From AR12 sp036265915 (lineage in GTDB: Bacteria > Methylomirabilota > Methylomirabilia > Rokubacteriales > CSP1-6), in NCBI GenBank assembly GCA_036265915.1, contig DATAOC010000010.1:1-16372 (forward strand): a stretch of DNA of 16,372 nucleotides, written 5' to 3'. Every line of letters starts with the position of its first letter. Position 1 is the stretch's first letter. This document shows positions 1 to 8,000 of the stretch, in pieces. The notes under the pieces were generated by a model. It was given only the letters and a program-made list of their open reading frames with translations. It had not been told where the DNA came from and made no database searches. The position numbers and the translations under genes were made by a program.

Positions 1-314
1 TCGAGATCCATGTTCTCGGCATCGAGCACCTGGTCGAGCTGGTCCTGCACCTTGGGATCTTCGGGACCGAGCGCCTTCTTGAGCCCCTCGCCCAGCGCCT
101 CCAAGTCCAAAAAGTACAGGTTGAAGATGCGATCGAACGTCTCGAGGTCGCGCGCTTCCTTCACGAGCGTGGCGGCCAGCGTCGACTTGAAGGTCTCGCG
201 GTCGAGCAGGCCGACCTCCGCGCTGGCGGACAGCGCATCGAGCGCCTCGGCGGTGGAGATACGGAGCTCCGCCCGCCGCAGATCGCCGATGAACTCGAGG
301 ATCCTTTCTTCCAC
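1..314 (-). CDS. VWA (CoxE-like) protein, N-terminal part, cut by window edge
   Basis: About 104 residues are visible, starting VEERILEFIGDLRRAELRIS and running off the left edge, so the stop lies outside. The segment is the helical N-terminal region typical of CoxE-like proteins that carry a von Willebrand factor A domain later in the chain; that VWA domain (MIDAS motif) is not in the window. The GTG start shares one base with the TAG stop of the MoxR gene (TAGTG), implying translational coupling. Family knowledge: MoxR AAA+ ATPases and VWA partners are encoded together and act as a chaperone pair for assembling or activating metalloenzymes, for example CoxD/CoxE in CO dehydrogenase maturation. 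The substrate cannot be read from what is visible. Confidence rests on the neighbour and the N-terminal resemblance. Confidence 0.72.
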   Translation of the reverse strand, partial: MEERILEFIGDLRRAELRISTAEALDALSASAEVGLLDRETFKSTLAATLVKEARDLETFDRIFNLYFLDLEALGEGLKKALGPEDPKVQDQLDQVLDAENMDL

Positions 315-1228
315 TATTTGGTCTCGGCCAGGACCTTGTCGAGGGCGCCCTTCACCCGCTCGATGTCTTTCTCGTACTTCACGAGCATGGTGAGCGTGGA
401 CTCCACCAGCGAGGGGTCGAGCTCCTTGGCGTTGAGGATCACCAGCGAGCGCGCCCAGTCGATCGACTCCGACACCGACGGCGGCTTGCGCAGCTCCAGG
501 GCCCGGATCTTCTGCACGGCGGCCACCACCGCCCGGGCCAGTCGCTCGGGCGCCTCGGGGACCTTGAGCCGGATGATCTCCAGCTCGTCCGCGGGCGCCG
601 GGAAATCGATGAAGAGGTGCAGGCAGCGCCGCTTGAGCCCATCCGAGAGCTCGCGGGCGTTGTTCGAGGTGAGCCCCACCAGCGGGATGTGCCGCGCCTT
701 CACCGTCCCGAGCTCCGGCACCGACACCTGGAAATCGGAGAGCACCTCGAGGAGGAACGCCTCGAACTCCGGCTCGGCCTTGTCGATCTCGTCGATGAGC
801 AGGACCACCGGCAGCTCCGACTGGATCGCGGAGAGCAGCGGCCGCGGCGACAGAAACCGGTACGAGAAGAACGCGTCGTCCTGGCCGGCGATGCGCGCGA
901 CGGCGTCGGGCAGCGACGGCGCGTCGGCGATGAGCTCGCCGATGCGCTCCTTCAGCAGCTGCGTGTAGAGCAGCTGCTTGGCGTACTTCCACTCGTAGAG
1001 CGCCTTGCCCTCGTCGAGCCCCTCGTAGCACTGCAGGCGGATGAGCGGGCGCGCCGTGATGTCGGCCAGCGTCTTGGCGAGCTCGGTCTTCCCGACGCCG
1101 GCCGGCCCTTCGATGAGCACGGGACGTCCCATGCGCTCGGCGAGGTAGACGACCGTGGCGATCCGCCGCCCGGCGATGTAGCGGGCGTTCTTGAACTGTT
1201 GCTGGACGTCCTCGACCGAGTCGAACAT
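314..1228 (-). CDS. MoxR-family AAA+ ATPase (CoxD-like)
   Basis: A 304-residue ATPase. Walker A is GPAGVGKT at residues 41-48, Walker B LLIDEID at 143-149, a sensor-1-like LTSNN at 186-190, and an arginine-rich LKRRC at 198-202. The stretch LDEGKALYEWKYAKQLLY (about 71-88) is characteristic of the CoxD/MoxR group. The start is placed at the ATG at 1228 (MFDSVEDVQQQF) because the frame's earlier ATG at 1336 would overlap the divergent M48 gene and the promoter region, and the extra 36 residues look like translated noncoding DNA. A GGGGGC sequence lies shortly upstream. Role by family: ATP-driven remodelling that, with the VWA partner encoded immediately downstream, activates or inserts cofactors into a target enzyme. 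The target is not visible here. Confidence 0.9.
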   Translation of the reverse strand: MFDSVEDVQQQFKNARYIAGRRIATVVYLAERMGRPVLIEGPAGVGKTELAKTLADITARPLIRLQCYEGLDEGKALYEWKYAKQLLYTQLLKERIGELIADAPSLPDAVARIAGQDDAFFSYRFLSPRPLLSAIQSELPVVLLIDEIDKAEPEFEAFLLEVLSDFQVSVPELGTVKARHIPLVGLTSNNARELSDGLKRRCLHLFIDFPAPADELEIIRLKVPEAPERLARAVVAAVQKIRALELRKPPSVSESIDWARSLVILNAKELDPSLVESTLTMLVKYEKDIERVKGALDKVLAETK

Positions 1229-1256
1229 GTCGCCCCCGTTGTGTCGGACAGGAATG

Positions 1257-1280
1257 CGGGATGAATCCCGGTTCATTGTA
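1257..1280 (-). promoter_or_regulatory. Candidate promoter and leader hairpin for the moxR-VWA pair
   Basis: On the minus strand TACAAT (plus positions 1275-1280) could be a -10 box, giving a leader of about 40 bases before the ATG at 1228. No convincing -35 is seen. The leader contains a perfect 5-bp hairpin, CGGGA-TGAA-TCCCG (1257-1270), and the overlapping repeat ATGAA-N6-TTCAT (1261-1276). Read from sequence only. Confidence 0.3.
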
Positions 1281-1322
1281 TCCCAGACGATGTCGAGGAC
1301 GCCCACCCCCGCGCGCGCTGTG

Positions 1323-1328
1323 TACAAT
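1323..1328 (+). promoter_or_regulatory. Candidate -10 box for the M48 protease gene
   Basis: TACAAT matches five of six bases of the sigma-70 -10 consensus and ends six bases before the ATG at 1335, so the transcript would start at or next to the start codon. No good -35 hexamer lies 16-18 bases upstream, and there is no Shine-Dalgarno sequence, which fits a leaderless mRNA. Confidence 0.4.
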
Positions 1329-1334
1329 CGCCGC

Positions 1335-2432
1335 ATGACGGACGGCGAGACAGCCGCGCGCTACCACCGCTGGCAGCTGCGGCTTGCCATCGCGCGCGTG
1401 GTCCTGCTCGCCGCGCTGCTGCTTGCCGTGCAGGTCACCGGCGCCGGCCGCGCGCTCGCGGAGGCCGCCGCGCGGCTCTTCCACGCCCCCGCCGCGCAGG
1501 TGGCGCTGGTCGCGCTCGTCCTCGGCGCGAGCCAGACGATCCTTGGACTGCCACTGGGATGGCTGTCGGGCTTCGAGCTTCCACGCCGGTACGGCCTGCT
1601 CCACCAGCCGCTCGGCGGCTGGCTGGCGGATCGCCTGAAGGCGGCAGTCCTCGGCGGCGCCGTCGCGCTGGCGGGAGTGGAGGCGCTGTACGCGCTGCTG
1701 CGCGCGACACCGATGTGGTGGCTCGCGCTCGCCGGACTCGCCTTCGCGTTCTCGATCGTCGTGACCGCGGTGCTGCCCGTGTGGGTGCTGCCGCTGTTCT
1801 ACCGGCTCACACCGCTCGCCGACGAGACGCTTCGCGCGCGGCTGCTGGCCCTCGCGGGGCGGGCAGGCGTCCCGGCGATCGGCGTGTGGGTCGCCGATCA
1901 ATCGCGCAAGAGCCGGACGGCGAACGCCGCGGTGATCGGGCTGGGCCGCACCCGCCGCATCCTTCTGTACGACACCTTGACGGCGTCGTTCCGTCCCGAC
2001 GAGATCGAGGCCGTGCTGGCGCACGAGCTCGGACACCACGTCCACCGCGACATGCAACGCGGCCTGCTGGTGCAGGGCGCGCTCAGCATCGCCACATTCT
2101 GGATCGCCGATCGGGCGCTGCGCGCCGGTGTCGGGCTCTGGAGCCTCGCGGGTCCCGATGACCTCGCGGGGATGGCGTGGCTTGCGCTGGTTCTGCTCGG
2201 CGTCGGTCTGCTGTCGGCGCCTCTCGTCAATGGCTTCTCGCGACTCATCGAGCGGCAGGCCGACGACTTCGCGCTCACCCTGACCCGCAATCCCGGCGGC
2301 TTCATCGGCGCCATGGAGCGTCTCGCGTCGCTGAATCTGGCCGAGCGGCGACCGCATCGGCTCAAGGAGCTGATGCTCTACTCGCACCCCGCGCTCGACC
2401 GCCGCATCGCCCGCGCACGCGCGGCGTCGTGA
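1335..2432 (+). CDS. M48 family (Ste24/CaaX-protease-like) membrane metalloprotease
   Basis: A 365-residue integral membrane zinc protease. The catalytic zinc motif HELGH is at residues 230-234 (…EIEAVLAHELGHH) and the third ligand is in ERQAD at 306-310 (E306). Hydrophobic segments lie near residues 18-36, 54-72, 105-123, 128-156, 242-260 and 280-298, matching the Ste24-type layout in which the HExxH helix sits between membrane segments. By family it cleaves membrane-associated or misfolded membrane substrates; the prenyl-protein role is eukaryotic and need not apply. The ATG at 1335 is chosen over upstream starts in the frame because it begins the conserved N-terminus and clears the divergent moxR gene. 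The lyase gene follows after 14 bases, so the two are probably co-transcribed. Confidence 0.9.
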   Translation: MTDGETAARYHRWQLRLAIARVVLLAALLLAVQVTGAGRALAEAAARLFHAPAAQVALVALVLGASQTILGLPLGWLSGFELPRRYGLLHQPLGGWLADRLKAAVLGGAVALAGVEALYALLRATPMWWLALAGLAFAFSIVVTAVLPVWVLPLFYRLTPLADETLRARLLALAGRAGVPAIGVWVADQSRKSRTANAAVIGLGRTRRILLYDTLTASFRPDEIEAVLAHELGHHVHRDMQRGLLVQGALSIATFWIADRALRAGVGLWSLAGPDDLAGMAWLALVLLGVGLLSAPLVNGFSRLIERQADDFALTLTRNPGGFIGAMERLASLNLAERRPHRLKELMLYSHPALDRRIARARAAS

Positions 2433-2446
2433 ACGAAGGAGAGACC

Positions 2447-3313
2447 ATGACCGTCCGCGCCACGCTCCGCCAGCTCGTCAACCGCCGCAACGGCGTCGTC
2501 GTCCCGGGCGCCTACGACGGCATCTCCGCGCGGCTCGTCGAGCGCGCCGGCTTTCCGGCTGTCTACATGAGCGGCTACGGCACGTCGGCATCCCGGCTCG
2601 GGCTGCCGGACCTGGGCTACGCCGGCCTCGCCGAGATGGCCGACCACGCGCGCAATCTGGCCGCCGCGGTGGCGATCCCGCTGATCGCGGATGCCGACAC
2701 CGGCTACGGCAACGCGCTCAGCGTGCGGCGCACGGTGCAGGCGTACGAGGCGGCCGGCGTGGCCGCGCTGCACATCGAGGACCAGGTCGCGCCCAAGCGC
2801 TGCGGCCACCTGTCCGGACACCAGATCGTCCCGCGCGGCGAGTTCGCGGGAAAGATCCGGGCGGCGGTGGAGGCGCGCACGGATCCGGACCTGCTGATCA
2901 TCGCGCGCACCGACGCCATCTCGGCCATGGACTTCGACGAGGCGCTCCGCCGCGGCGAGGCGGCCGCCAAGGCGGGCGCCGACATGCTGTTCATCGAGGC
3001 GCCGCGCGACGAGGCGCAGGTCCAGCGTGTCGCGGGCGCCTTCGACACGCCGTTGCTCTACAACTACGCGCCCGGCGGCCGCTCGCCACTCCTGCCCTTC
3101 CCGCGCCTGCGCGAGCTCGGCTACGCCATCGTGCTGCTCCCCATCGACGCACTGCTGGTCGGCGTGCGTGCCATCGCGCAGTTCCTGGTGGAGGTCAAGC
3201 AGCGGGATGACGTGCTGTCGCTCGCCGACCGCTACATGCCGTTCGGCGACTTCAACCGGCTCATCGGCGCCGTGGAGCAGATGGCGATGGCGGACCGGTA
3301 CAAGGACGGCTGA
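2447..3313 (+). CDS. Isocitrate lyase/PEP mutase superfamily lyase (methylisocitrate- or dimethylmalate-lyase-like)
   Basis: A 288-residue protein with the superfamily's signatures in order: GAYDGISARLVERAGF near 21-36, SGYGTSASRLGLPDLG at 42-57, the metal-binding DADTGYGN at 82-89, IEDQ at 110-113, and KRCGH at 117-121. The Cys in K(K/R)CGH is the catalytic residue of isocitrate and 2-methylisocitrate lyases, so a C-C bond lyase acting on a 2-hydroxy- or dicarboxylic acid is more likely than a PEP mutase. The length fits 2-methylisocitrate lyase, 2,3-dimethylmalate lyase or oxaloacetate decarboxylase relatives. The exact substrate cannot be told from sequence alone. The start is fixed by AAGGAGA (2436-2442), five bases from the ATG. 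It is downstream of the M48 gene with a 14-base gap. Its TGA directly abuts the convergent stop of the receiver gene. Confidence 0.88.
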   Translation: MTVRATLRQLVNRRNGVVVPGAYDGISARLVERAGFPAVYMSGYGTSASRLGLPDLGYAGLAEMADHARNLAAAVAIPLIADADTGYGNALSVRRTVQAYEAAGVAALHIEDQVAPKRCGHLSGHQIVPRGEFAGKIRAAVEARTDPDLLIIARTDAISAMDFDEALRRGEAAAKAGADMLFIEAPRDEAQVQRVAGAFDTPLLYNYAPGGRSPLLPFPRLRELGYAIVLLPIDALLVGVRAIAQFLVEVKQRDDVLSLADRYMPFGDFNRLIGAVEQMAMADRYKDG

Positions 3314-3697
3314 TCAGGCGGCCTTGAGCAGGCGGCCGATCGACTCGATCAGCAGATCGACGTCGTAGGGCTTGGTGAAGATCTCGATGGCGTCGGTCGG
3401 CCCCACGAAGCGCTCGAGCGCGGGCTTGTTGGTGGTGGTGATGATGAACGTGCGCTCATCCATCACCCGGCTCGTGCGGAGCAACCGCAGGAACGCCCAG
3501 TTCTGCTCGTACGGCGGCGAGATGTCCCAGATGACGACGCGCGGGTCGCGCGATTCCATCAGCTGGACGATGTCCGTCCGGCCGCGCTTGATGTCGTCCA
3601 CGTGCGCGGTCACCACCTCCCAGCCCTCCCGCTCCAGGAGGGTCCGGAGCATGTCGACGGTATCCTCGCTCGAGTTCACGACCGCGATGGTGGGCAT
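3314..3697 (-). CDS. Stand-alone receiver-like (CheY-fold) protein with degenerate acidic pocket
   Basis: A 127-residue single-domain protein with a response-regulator receiver layout: IAVVNSSED at residues 4-12 (first strand), VVIWDISPP at 54-62 with candidate phosphoacceptor D58, FIITTTN at 84-90 (fourth strand with the switch Thr) and FTKP at 107-110 with the conserved Lys 109. There is no output domain. The paired acidic residues normally before helix 1 (DD or DE) are replaced by N8-S9, so Mg2+-dependent phosphorylation may be altered, though E11/D12 lie just after. The ATG at 3697 starts the fold; the longer frame upstream is arginine/proline-rich translated noncoding DNA. It is convergent with the lyase gene (stops abut as TGA|TCA) and divergent from the metal permease 104 bp away. 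The partner kinase is unknown. Confidence 0.78.
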   Translation of the reverse strand: MPTIAVVNSSEDTVDMLRTLLEREGWEVVTAHVDDIKRGRTDIVQLMESRDPRVVIWDISPPYEQNWAFLRLLRTSRVMDERTFIITTTNKPALERFVGPTDAIEIFTKPYDVDLLIESIGRLLKAA

Positions 3698-3725
3698 GGC
3701 ATCGGGGGCTTGCGAATTCGATGCC
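3698..3725. promoter_or_regulatory. 7-bp inverted repeat next to the receiver gene start
   Basis: Perfect arms GGCATCG (3698-3704) and CGATGCC (3719-3725) flank a 14-base centre. One arm touches the ATG of the receiver gene at 3697, so this could be an operator or a leader hairpin that hides the start codon. No Shine-Dalgarno sequence is seen for that gene. Confidence 0.3.
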
Positions 3726-3764
3726 GACACGCGCGGGCCTCCGCGATCCCCGGCGTCGTCGCCG

Positions 3765-3792
3765 GGCGGCGCCGGGCGCCGCCTGCTATGCT
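3765..3792 (+). promoter_or_regulatory. Inverted repeat and -10-like box before the metal permease
   Basis: GGCGGCGCC (3765-3773), one base, then GGCGCCGCC (3775-3783) is a perfect 9-bp inverted repeat. It lies immediately upstream of TATGCT (3787-3792), a -10-like hexamer ending nine bases before the ATG at 3802. A protein bound to the repeat would cover the -35 zone. It does not resemble the NikR operator I know (GTATGA-type half-sites). In GC-rich DNA such palindromes also arise by chance. Confidence 0.3.
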
Positions 3793-3801
3793 GCCTGCGC
3801 G

Positions 3802-4521
3802 ATGGCGAACTGGGCTGCAGTCCTTGCCGCGGACGGTTCGCTGATCTCGGCCCTGGGCGTGGGATTCGTGCTCGGCCTGCGCCACGCGCTCGACGCCGAC
3901 CACGTGGCCGCGGTGTCGACATTCGTCGGCCAGAACCGGAACGTCTATCGATCGTGCGTGATCGGCACGTTGTGGGGCATCGGCCACACCGCCGCCCTCC
4001 TGGCCGCCGCCCTCGTCACCAGCGTGCTGCGGCTTCGCATTCCACCCGACGTCGGTCGCACGCTCGAAGGCGTGGTCGCGGTGGTCGTCGTCGCCCTCGG
4101 CGCCAACGTGCTGCTCCGCTCGCTCGGGGGGCTGCGCCTGCATCGGCACGAGCACGCGCATGACGGCGCCTCGCACCGGCACCTGCACCTGCACCTGGGT
4201 GCCGAGACCGCGCACCGCCACGTGCACCTCATCCGCGGCGCGCGGCGGCCCGTGCTCATGGGCGCGCTCCACGGACTGGCCGGCAGTGCGGCGCTGCTGC
4301 TGCTGGTGCTGGCCACGATGCCATCGACGCTGGCGGCCCTGCTCTACGTCGCCGTGTTCGGGATCGGCTCGACGCTCGGCATGCTGATCGTGAGCGGGCT
4401 GATCGGCATTCCGTTCGCGGTCAGCGGATCGGCGCGGCTACGCCTGGGTCTCCAGCTCGCCGTCGGCGTGGGCAGCATCGGCGTCGGGGTCGCGATGCTG
4501 CGCGCACTCGCCGCCGCGTGA
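3802..4521 (+). CDS. Nickel/cobalt permease, short UreH/NiCoT type
   Basis: A 239-residue membrane protein. The first hydrophobic segment carries RHALDADH (residues 27-34), the HxxxDxDH-type metal signature of the NiCoT/UreH superfamily; GIGHT (60-64) and LHGLAGSAAL (156-165) match its later conserved blocks. About six hydrophobic helices are present (near 15-38, 53-78, 87-106, 150-170, 175-205, 215-237). A histidine-rich cytoplasmic or periplasmic loop at 114-142 holds ten histidines in motifs such as HRHEHAH and HRHLHLHL, typical of transition-metal transporters. Full HoxN/NixA proteins are about 330-350 residues with eight helices; this is closer to the short UreH form. The direction of transport cannot be decided. 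No urease or hydrogenase genes are in the window. The ATG at 3802 is chosen because upstream residues are not conserved-looking. Confidence 0.85.
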   Translation: MANWAAVLAADGSLISALGVGFVLGLRHALDADHVAAVSTFVGQNRNVYRSCVIGTLWGIGHTAALLAAALVTSVLRLRIPPDVGRTLEGVVAVVVVALGANVLLRSLGGLRLHRHEHAHDGASHRHLHLHLGAETAHRHVHLIRGARRPVLMGALHGLAGSAALLLLVLATMPSTLAALLYVAVFGIGSTLGMLIVSGLIGIPFAVSGSARLRLGLQLAVGVGSIGVGVAMLRALAAA

Positions 4522-4537
4522 CGCCGCGCTGGGGGTT

Positions 4538-4614
4538 TGGTGCGCCTGGAGGGAATCGAACCCCCGACCCTCAGATTCGAAGTCTGATGCTCTATCCAAC
4601 TGAGCTACAGGCGC
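4538..4614 (-). tRNA. tRNA-Arg, anticodon TCG
   Basis: Seventy-seven bases read on the minus strand fold as a full cloverleaf: acceptor GCGCCTG/CAGGCGC, D stem GCTC/GAGC, anticodon stem TCAGA/TCTGA with loop CTTCGAA (anticodon TCG at plus 4578-4580), variable loop GGGTC, T stem GGGGG/CCCTC with loop TTCGATT, discriminator A and an encoded CCA (4538-4540). It decodes CGA and, depending on the wobble modification, other CGN arginine codons. Its 3' end faces the end of the permease gene 16 bases away. Confidence 0.97.
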
Positions 4615-4644
4615 ATCGCGAAGCGAGCCGATAAATCGAACCCG

Positions 4645-4650
4645 ATCATA
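4645..4650 (-). promoter_or_regulatory. Candidate -10 box for tRNA-Arg
   Basis: TATGAT on the minus strand lies about 30 bases before the mature tRNA 5' end. No clear -35 hexamer accompanies it. Confidence 0.3.
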
Positions 4651-4716
4651 GCTCACTCCATCCGCCCTGTGCGCGTCGTGCGCGTAATGGCGCGCGGCTA
4701 TATCGCGATTCTTCTA

Positions 4717-4722
4717 TATAAA
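4717..4722 (+). promoter_or_regulatory. Candidate -10 box for the small CxxC protein gene
   Basis: TATAAA, within TATATAAA (4715-4722), ends seven bases before the ATG at 4730 and stands out from its GC-rich surroundings. There is no Shine-Dalgarno sequence, so a leaderless transcript is likely if the gene is expressed. Confidence 0.4.
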
Positions 4723-4729
4723 GCCATCG

Positions 4730-4963
4730 ATGCTAACGTACCGCGCCGTGCCGACGACGACTGCACTGGTCGCTGCGCTCATCCTCGAACGGCCACTCTG
4801 CATGGACTGTCTGGTGTCCCGCGCTGACGTGAGCGAACGCGAGGTCGAAACCGCATTGAGCGCCATCGCGCGCGCGATGGCCGTCGACCGCAGAATCGAC
4901 CGATGTCGGGCATGCGGCTCGGAGAAGCTCATCGTCGTCGCAGGGCGACCCGAACGCTCGTAG
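4730..4963 (+). CDS. Small CxxC/CxxC protein, possible zinc-binding winged-helix
   Basis: A 77-residue protein that I do not recognise as a named family. It has two cysteine pairs, CMDC at residues 24-27 and CRAC at 59-62, spaced like a small zinc site. Between them a helical stretch (SRADVSEREVETALSAIARA, about 30-49) resembles the recognition-helix region of a small winged-helix domain. There is no signal peptide or membrane segment. It has its own TATAAA box, occupies the only sensible frame between the tRNA and the kinase, and ends 46 bases before the convergent kinase stop. A small zinc-dependent DNA-binding or adaptor protein is a guess. The reality of the gene is supported by the paired cysteines and the promoter rather than by homology. 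Confidence 0.6.
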   Translation: MLTYRAVPTTTALVAALILERPLCMDCLVSRADVSEREVETALSAIARAMAVDRRIDRCRACGSEKLIVVAGRPERS

Positions 4964-4991
4964 CCCGTCGCAACGCCACGGCAGCGTGCGG

Positions 4992-5011
4992 AGCGGAGCC
5001 GACGATCCGCT
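4992..5011. terminator. Weak hairpin overlapping the kinase stop codon
   Basis: AGCGGA (4992-4997) and TCCGCT (5006-5011) form a 6-bp stem with an 8-base loop, overlapping the TAG of the kinase gene and lying 29 bases after the end of the small CxxC gene. No U-tract follows on either strand, so an intrinsic terminator is only possible. Confidence 0.25.
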
Positions 5012-8000
5012 AGGCGGCGCGGGCGGCCAGCACGCCGGCAACGGTGTCGGCCAGCAGGTCGGGATCGATCGGCTTCGCGACGTGCACCTGGAAGCCGGCC
5101 GCGAGCAGCCGCTCGCGGTCGTCGCGGCCGGCGAACGCGGTGAGCGCGATGGCCGGGATGGGACGCCGGCCTCGCACACGCTCGAGCTCCCGCAGCGCCT
5201 CGACCAGCGCGTAGCCGTCGCGATGCGGCATGCCGACGTCGCTGACCAGGACGTCGATGTCCTCGCGATCGAGCACGGCCAGCGCCTCGTCGACGGACGC
5301 GACGACATGCGTCGTGGCGCCACGCCCGACGAGCGCCACGCGGATCAGCTCGCGCGAGTCCTCGTGATCCTCGACCGCGAGCACGCGGACACTCTCGAGT
5401 GGCCGCTCGTGACCGCGCAGCGTACGGGGCAGCGCGGCGGGCTCGCGACGGCCCAACGCGCCGGCGGTCGGCAGCGTCAGCGTGAACGTGGCGCCGCAGC
5501 CCTGCCCCTCGCTGGCGGCCTCGATCGTCCCTCCGTGCATGTCCACCAGATGCCGGACGATGGCGAGCCCGAGGCCGAGGCCTCCGCGACCGCGCGTGCG
5601 GCTGCCGTCGCCCTGGCGGAAGCGGTCGAAGATGTGCGGCAGAAGGGCCGGCGCGATACCGACGCCCGTGTCCTGGACGATGAGCCGCACGCGGTCCTGC
5701 TCGCCGGCGAGCGACACGCTGATGCGACCGCCGGCGGGCGTGAACTTGATCGCGTTCGATAGCAGGTTCGCGACCACCTGCTGCAGCCGCACGGCGTCGC
5801 CGACCACCACCCCCACCGATGGCTCGGCGGTGACCTCGAGCGCGAGGCCGGAGACCTCCGCCTCGCGCCGCAGCGATTGCACCGCTTCGTTCACGACCGC
5901 CGCGATGTCGACGCGCTGCTGATCCACCTTGATCTTGCCCGCGACGATCCGGGAGACGTCGAGCAGATCGTCGATGAGCTTGGCCTGCAGCCGCGTGTTG
6001 CGCTCGATCGTTTCCAGCGCGCGCGCCGTCTGCTCGGCATCGAGCCGCGTGCCCCGCAGCATCCGTACCCAGCCGAGCATCGAGGTCAGCGGCGTCCGCA
6101 GCTCGTGGGACAGCGTGGCGAGGAACTCGTCCTTCGACCGGTTCGCGGCCTCGGACGCCGCCAGCGCCTGCTGCTCGCGTGCCAGCAGGCTTGCGTTGTG
6201 GATGGCGAACGCGGCCTGCTCCGCGAGGCGGACGAGCACCGCCTCGTCGCGGTCGGTGAAGGGCCGGCTCGCCGTGTTGGCGACGTAGAGCAGGCCCTCG
6301 ACGCGTGCCTCGACGCGGATCGGCACGACCATCACCGCCTGGCTGCTCAAGGCCTGCGCGATGCCGTCGTAGTGCCGGGTGATGCCGGCGTCGCGCGCAT
6401 AATCGTCGGTCCGCAGCGGACGCCCCGTCTCCATGACGCGGCCGCCGAGGCCCCGGCCGCGCTCGATGCGCTCGGTCGGCAATGGCACGTCGACGGCCGC
6501 CACGCGCTGCCGCAGCTGCATCGCGTCGGGGTTGCCCGGCTGCGCGAGCGCGATGGTCGCGCCATCGGCACGGCACAGCTCGCGGGCGCTCTCGCACACC
6601 GAAAGCAGGATGGTGTCCAGGTCCAGCCGCGCGTTGATGCGCTGGGTGAGGGCGGCGAGCATCGTGGATTCGCGCTCGCGACGCCGCAGCTCATCCTCCG
6701 CCTCCCGGCGCGCGGTGACGTCGCGCAGGACGGAGACGTGACGGCCGGGCATGACGTCCGCCGTCGCCGCGAACTCGACCGTTCGCTCGCCGGCGTCGGG
6801 GCGCATCAGCCGAAACGTGCCCCTCGCCGTCCCTTTGCGGAGGAATTCCCGCCACTCCGCGTCCACGTCGGCGCCGGCCACGGTGAAGTCGTGCAGGCCG
6901 CGGCCGAGCAGCTCCGCGCGCGCGACGCCGAACAGCTCCTCGGCGGCGGGGTTGCAGTCGACGTAGCGGCCGTCGTCGTCGGCGACGACGATCGCGTCCA
7001 GGGTCGAGGTGAAGATCGCCCGCAGCTGCGCCTCGCTGGCGCGCAGGGCGTGCTCCACGCGCTCGCGCTCGCGCGCGGCGGTGACGATGGCGGTGCCGAG
7101 ACTGGCCACCTCGGCGATGCCCGAGGCGCGCGGCGCCACCGGCTCTCCGTGGCCGAGCGCCTCGGCCGCGTCGACCAGGCTCTCGATCGGCCGCGACACG
7201 CGTCGGCCGAGGGCCAGCGCGAGCAGCGCGCCACCGAGGAGCAGCACGAGGCCGCCGCCGACGGCGATGGCCAGCGAGCGACGCAACGGCGTGTCGACGA
7301 TCTCGGTCGGCACCGAGACGGCCACCGTCCAGCCGGCGAAGGCGGAGCGCCCGTGCGCGAGATACGACGGCACGCCGGCGTCGTCGCCGAGCGCGGCCCC
7401 CGGTACCGACGTCCCCGCGCGCAGGGCCGGGGACGCCGTCCGACCGAACCACGCCTCCGGCTCGTGGCTGCGCGCCAGCACGGTCCCGTTGCGGTCGAGC
7501 AGGGTGGCCGTCCAGTGCGCAGGCAGCGAGTGGGCGGCGATGAACGCGCTGAGCGCGTCGAGATCGAGCATGGCGCCGAGCGCGTACCGCAGCTCCCCGT
7601 CGCGCACGACCGGCACCAGCATCACGATGGCCGGCGTCTGCCGGCCGGGGCGCTCGCTCGTCAGCTCCGAGAACACGGGCCGCCGCGTCTCGCGCAACTC
7701 GCGGAAATACGCACGCTCGGCGATGGAGCGGCCGAGGGACGCGTCGACGGCGGTCTTCGACACCAGCCGCACGTCGCCCTGCGCGTCGGCGAGGAACACG
7801 AGGTGCCAGCGGGGCTGCGTCGGCACCACGCGCTGCACGTGCGCGCCAAAATGCGACAGATCACCGGTATCGAGGTGGAGCGAGCCGGCCAGCGCCTCCA
7901 GCGCCTTCACCGACATTTCGAGCTCCCGGTCGACGGCCAGCGTCAGCGCGTGCGTGACGTCGCGCAGCTCCCGCTCGGTGGAGGCGCGGCCCTCGCGGCC

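Noticed and set aside
1229..1336. N-terminal extension of the MoxR ATPase to the ATG at 1336
   Set aside because: It would overlap the divergent M48 gene start and the probable promoters, and the extra residues do not look like protein.
4141..4230. Histidine-rich stretch as a DNA tandem repeat
   Set aside because: The repetition is in the His codons of the permease metal-binding loop, not a separate DNA repeat.
4438..4656. A 72-codon leftward open frame over the tRNA
   Set aside because: Its product (PVAQLDRASDFESEGRGFDS) is the familiar false translation of a tRNA gene.
4538..4729. tRNA-Arg as an integration site for a mobile element
   Set aside because: No integrase, no duplicated tRNA 3' end and no phage or plasmid-like genes are seen nearby.
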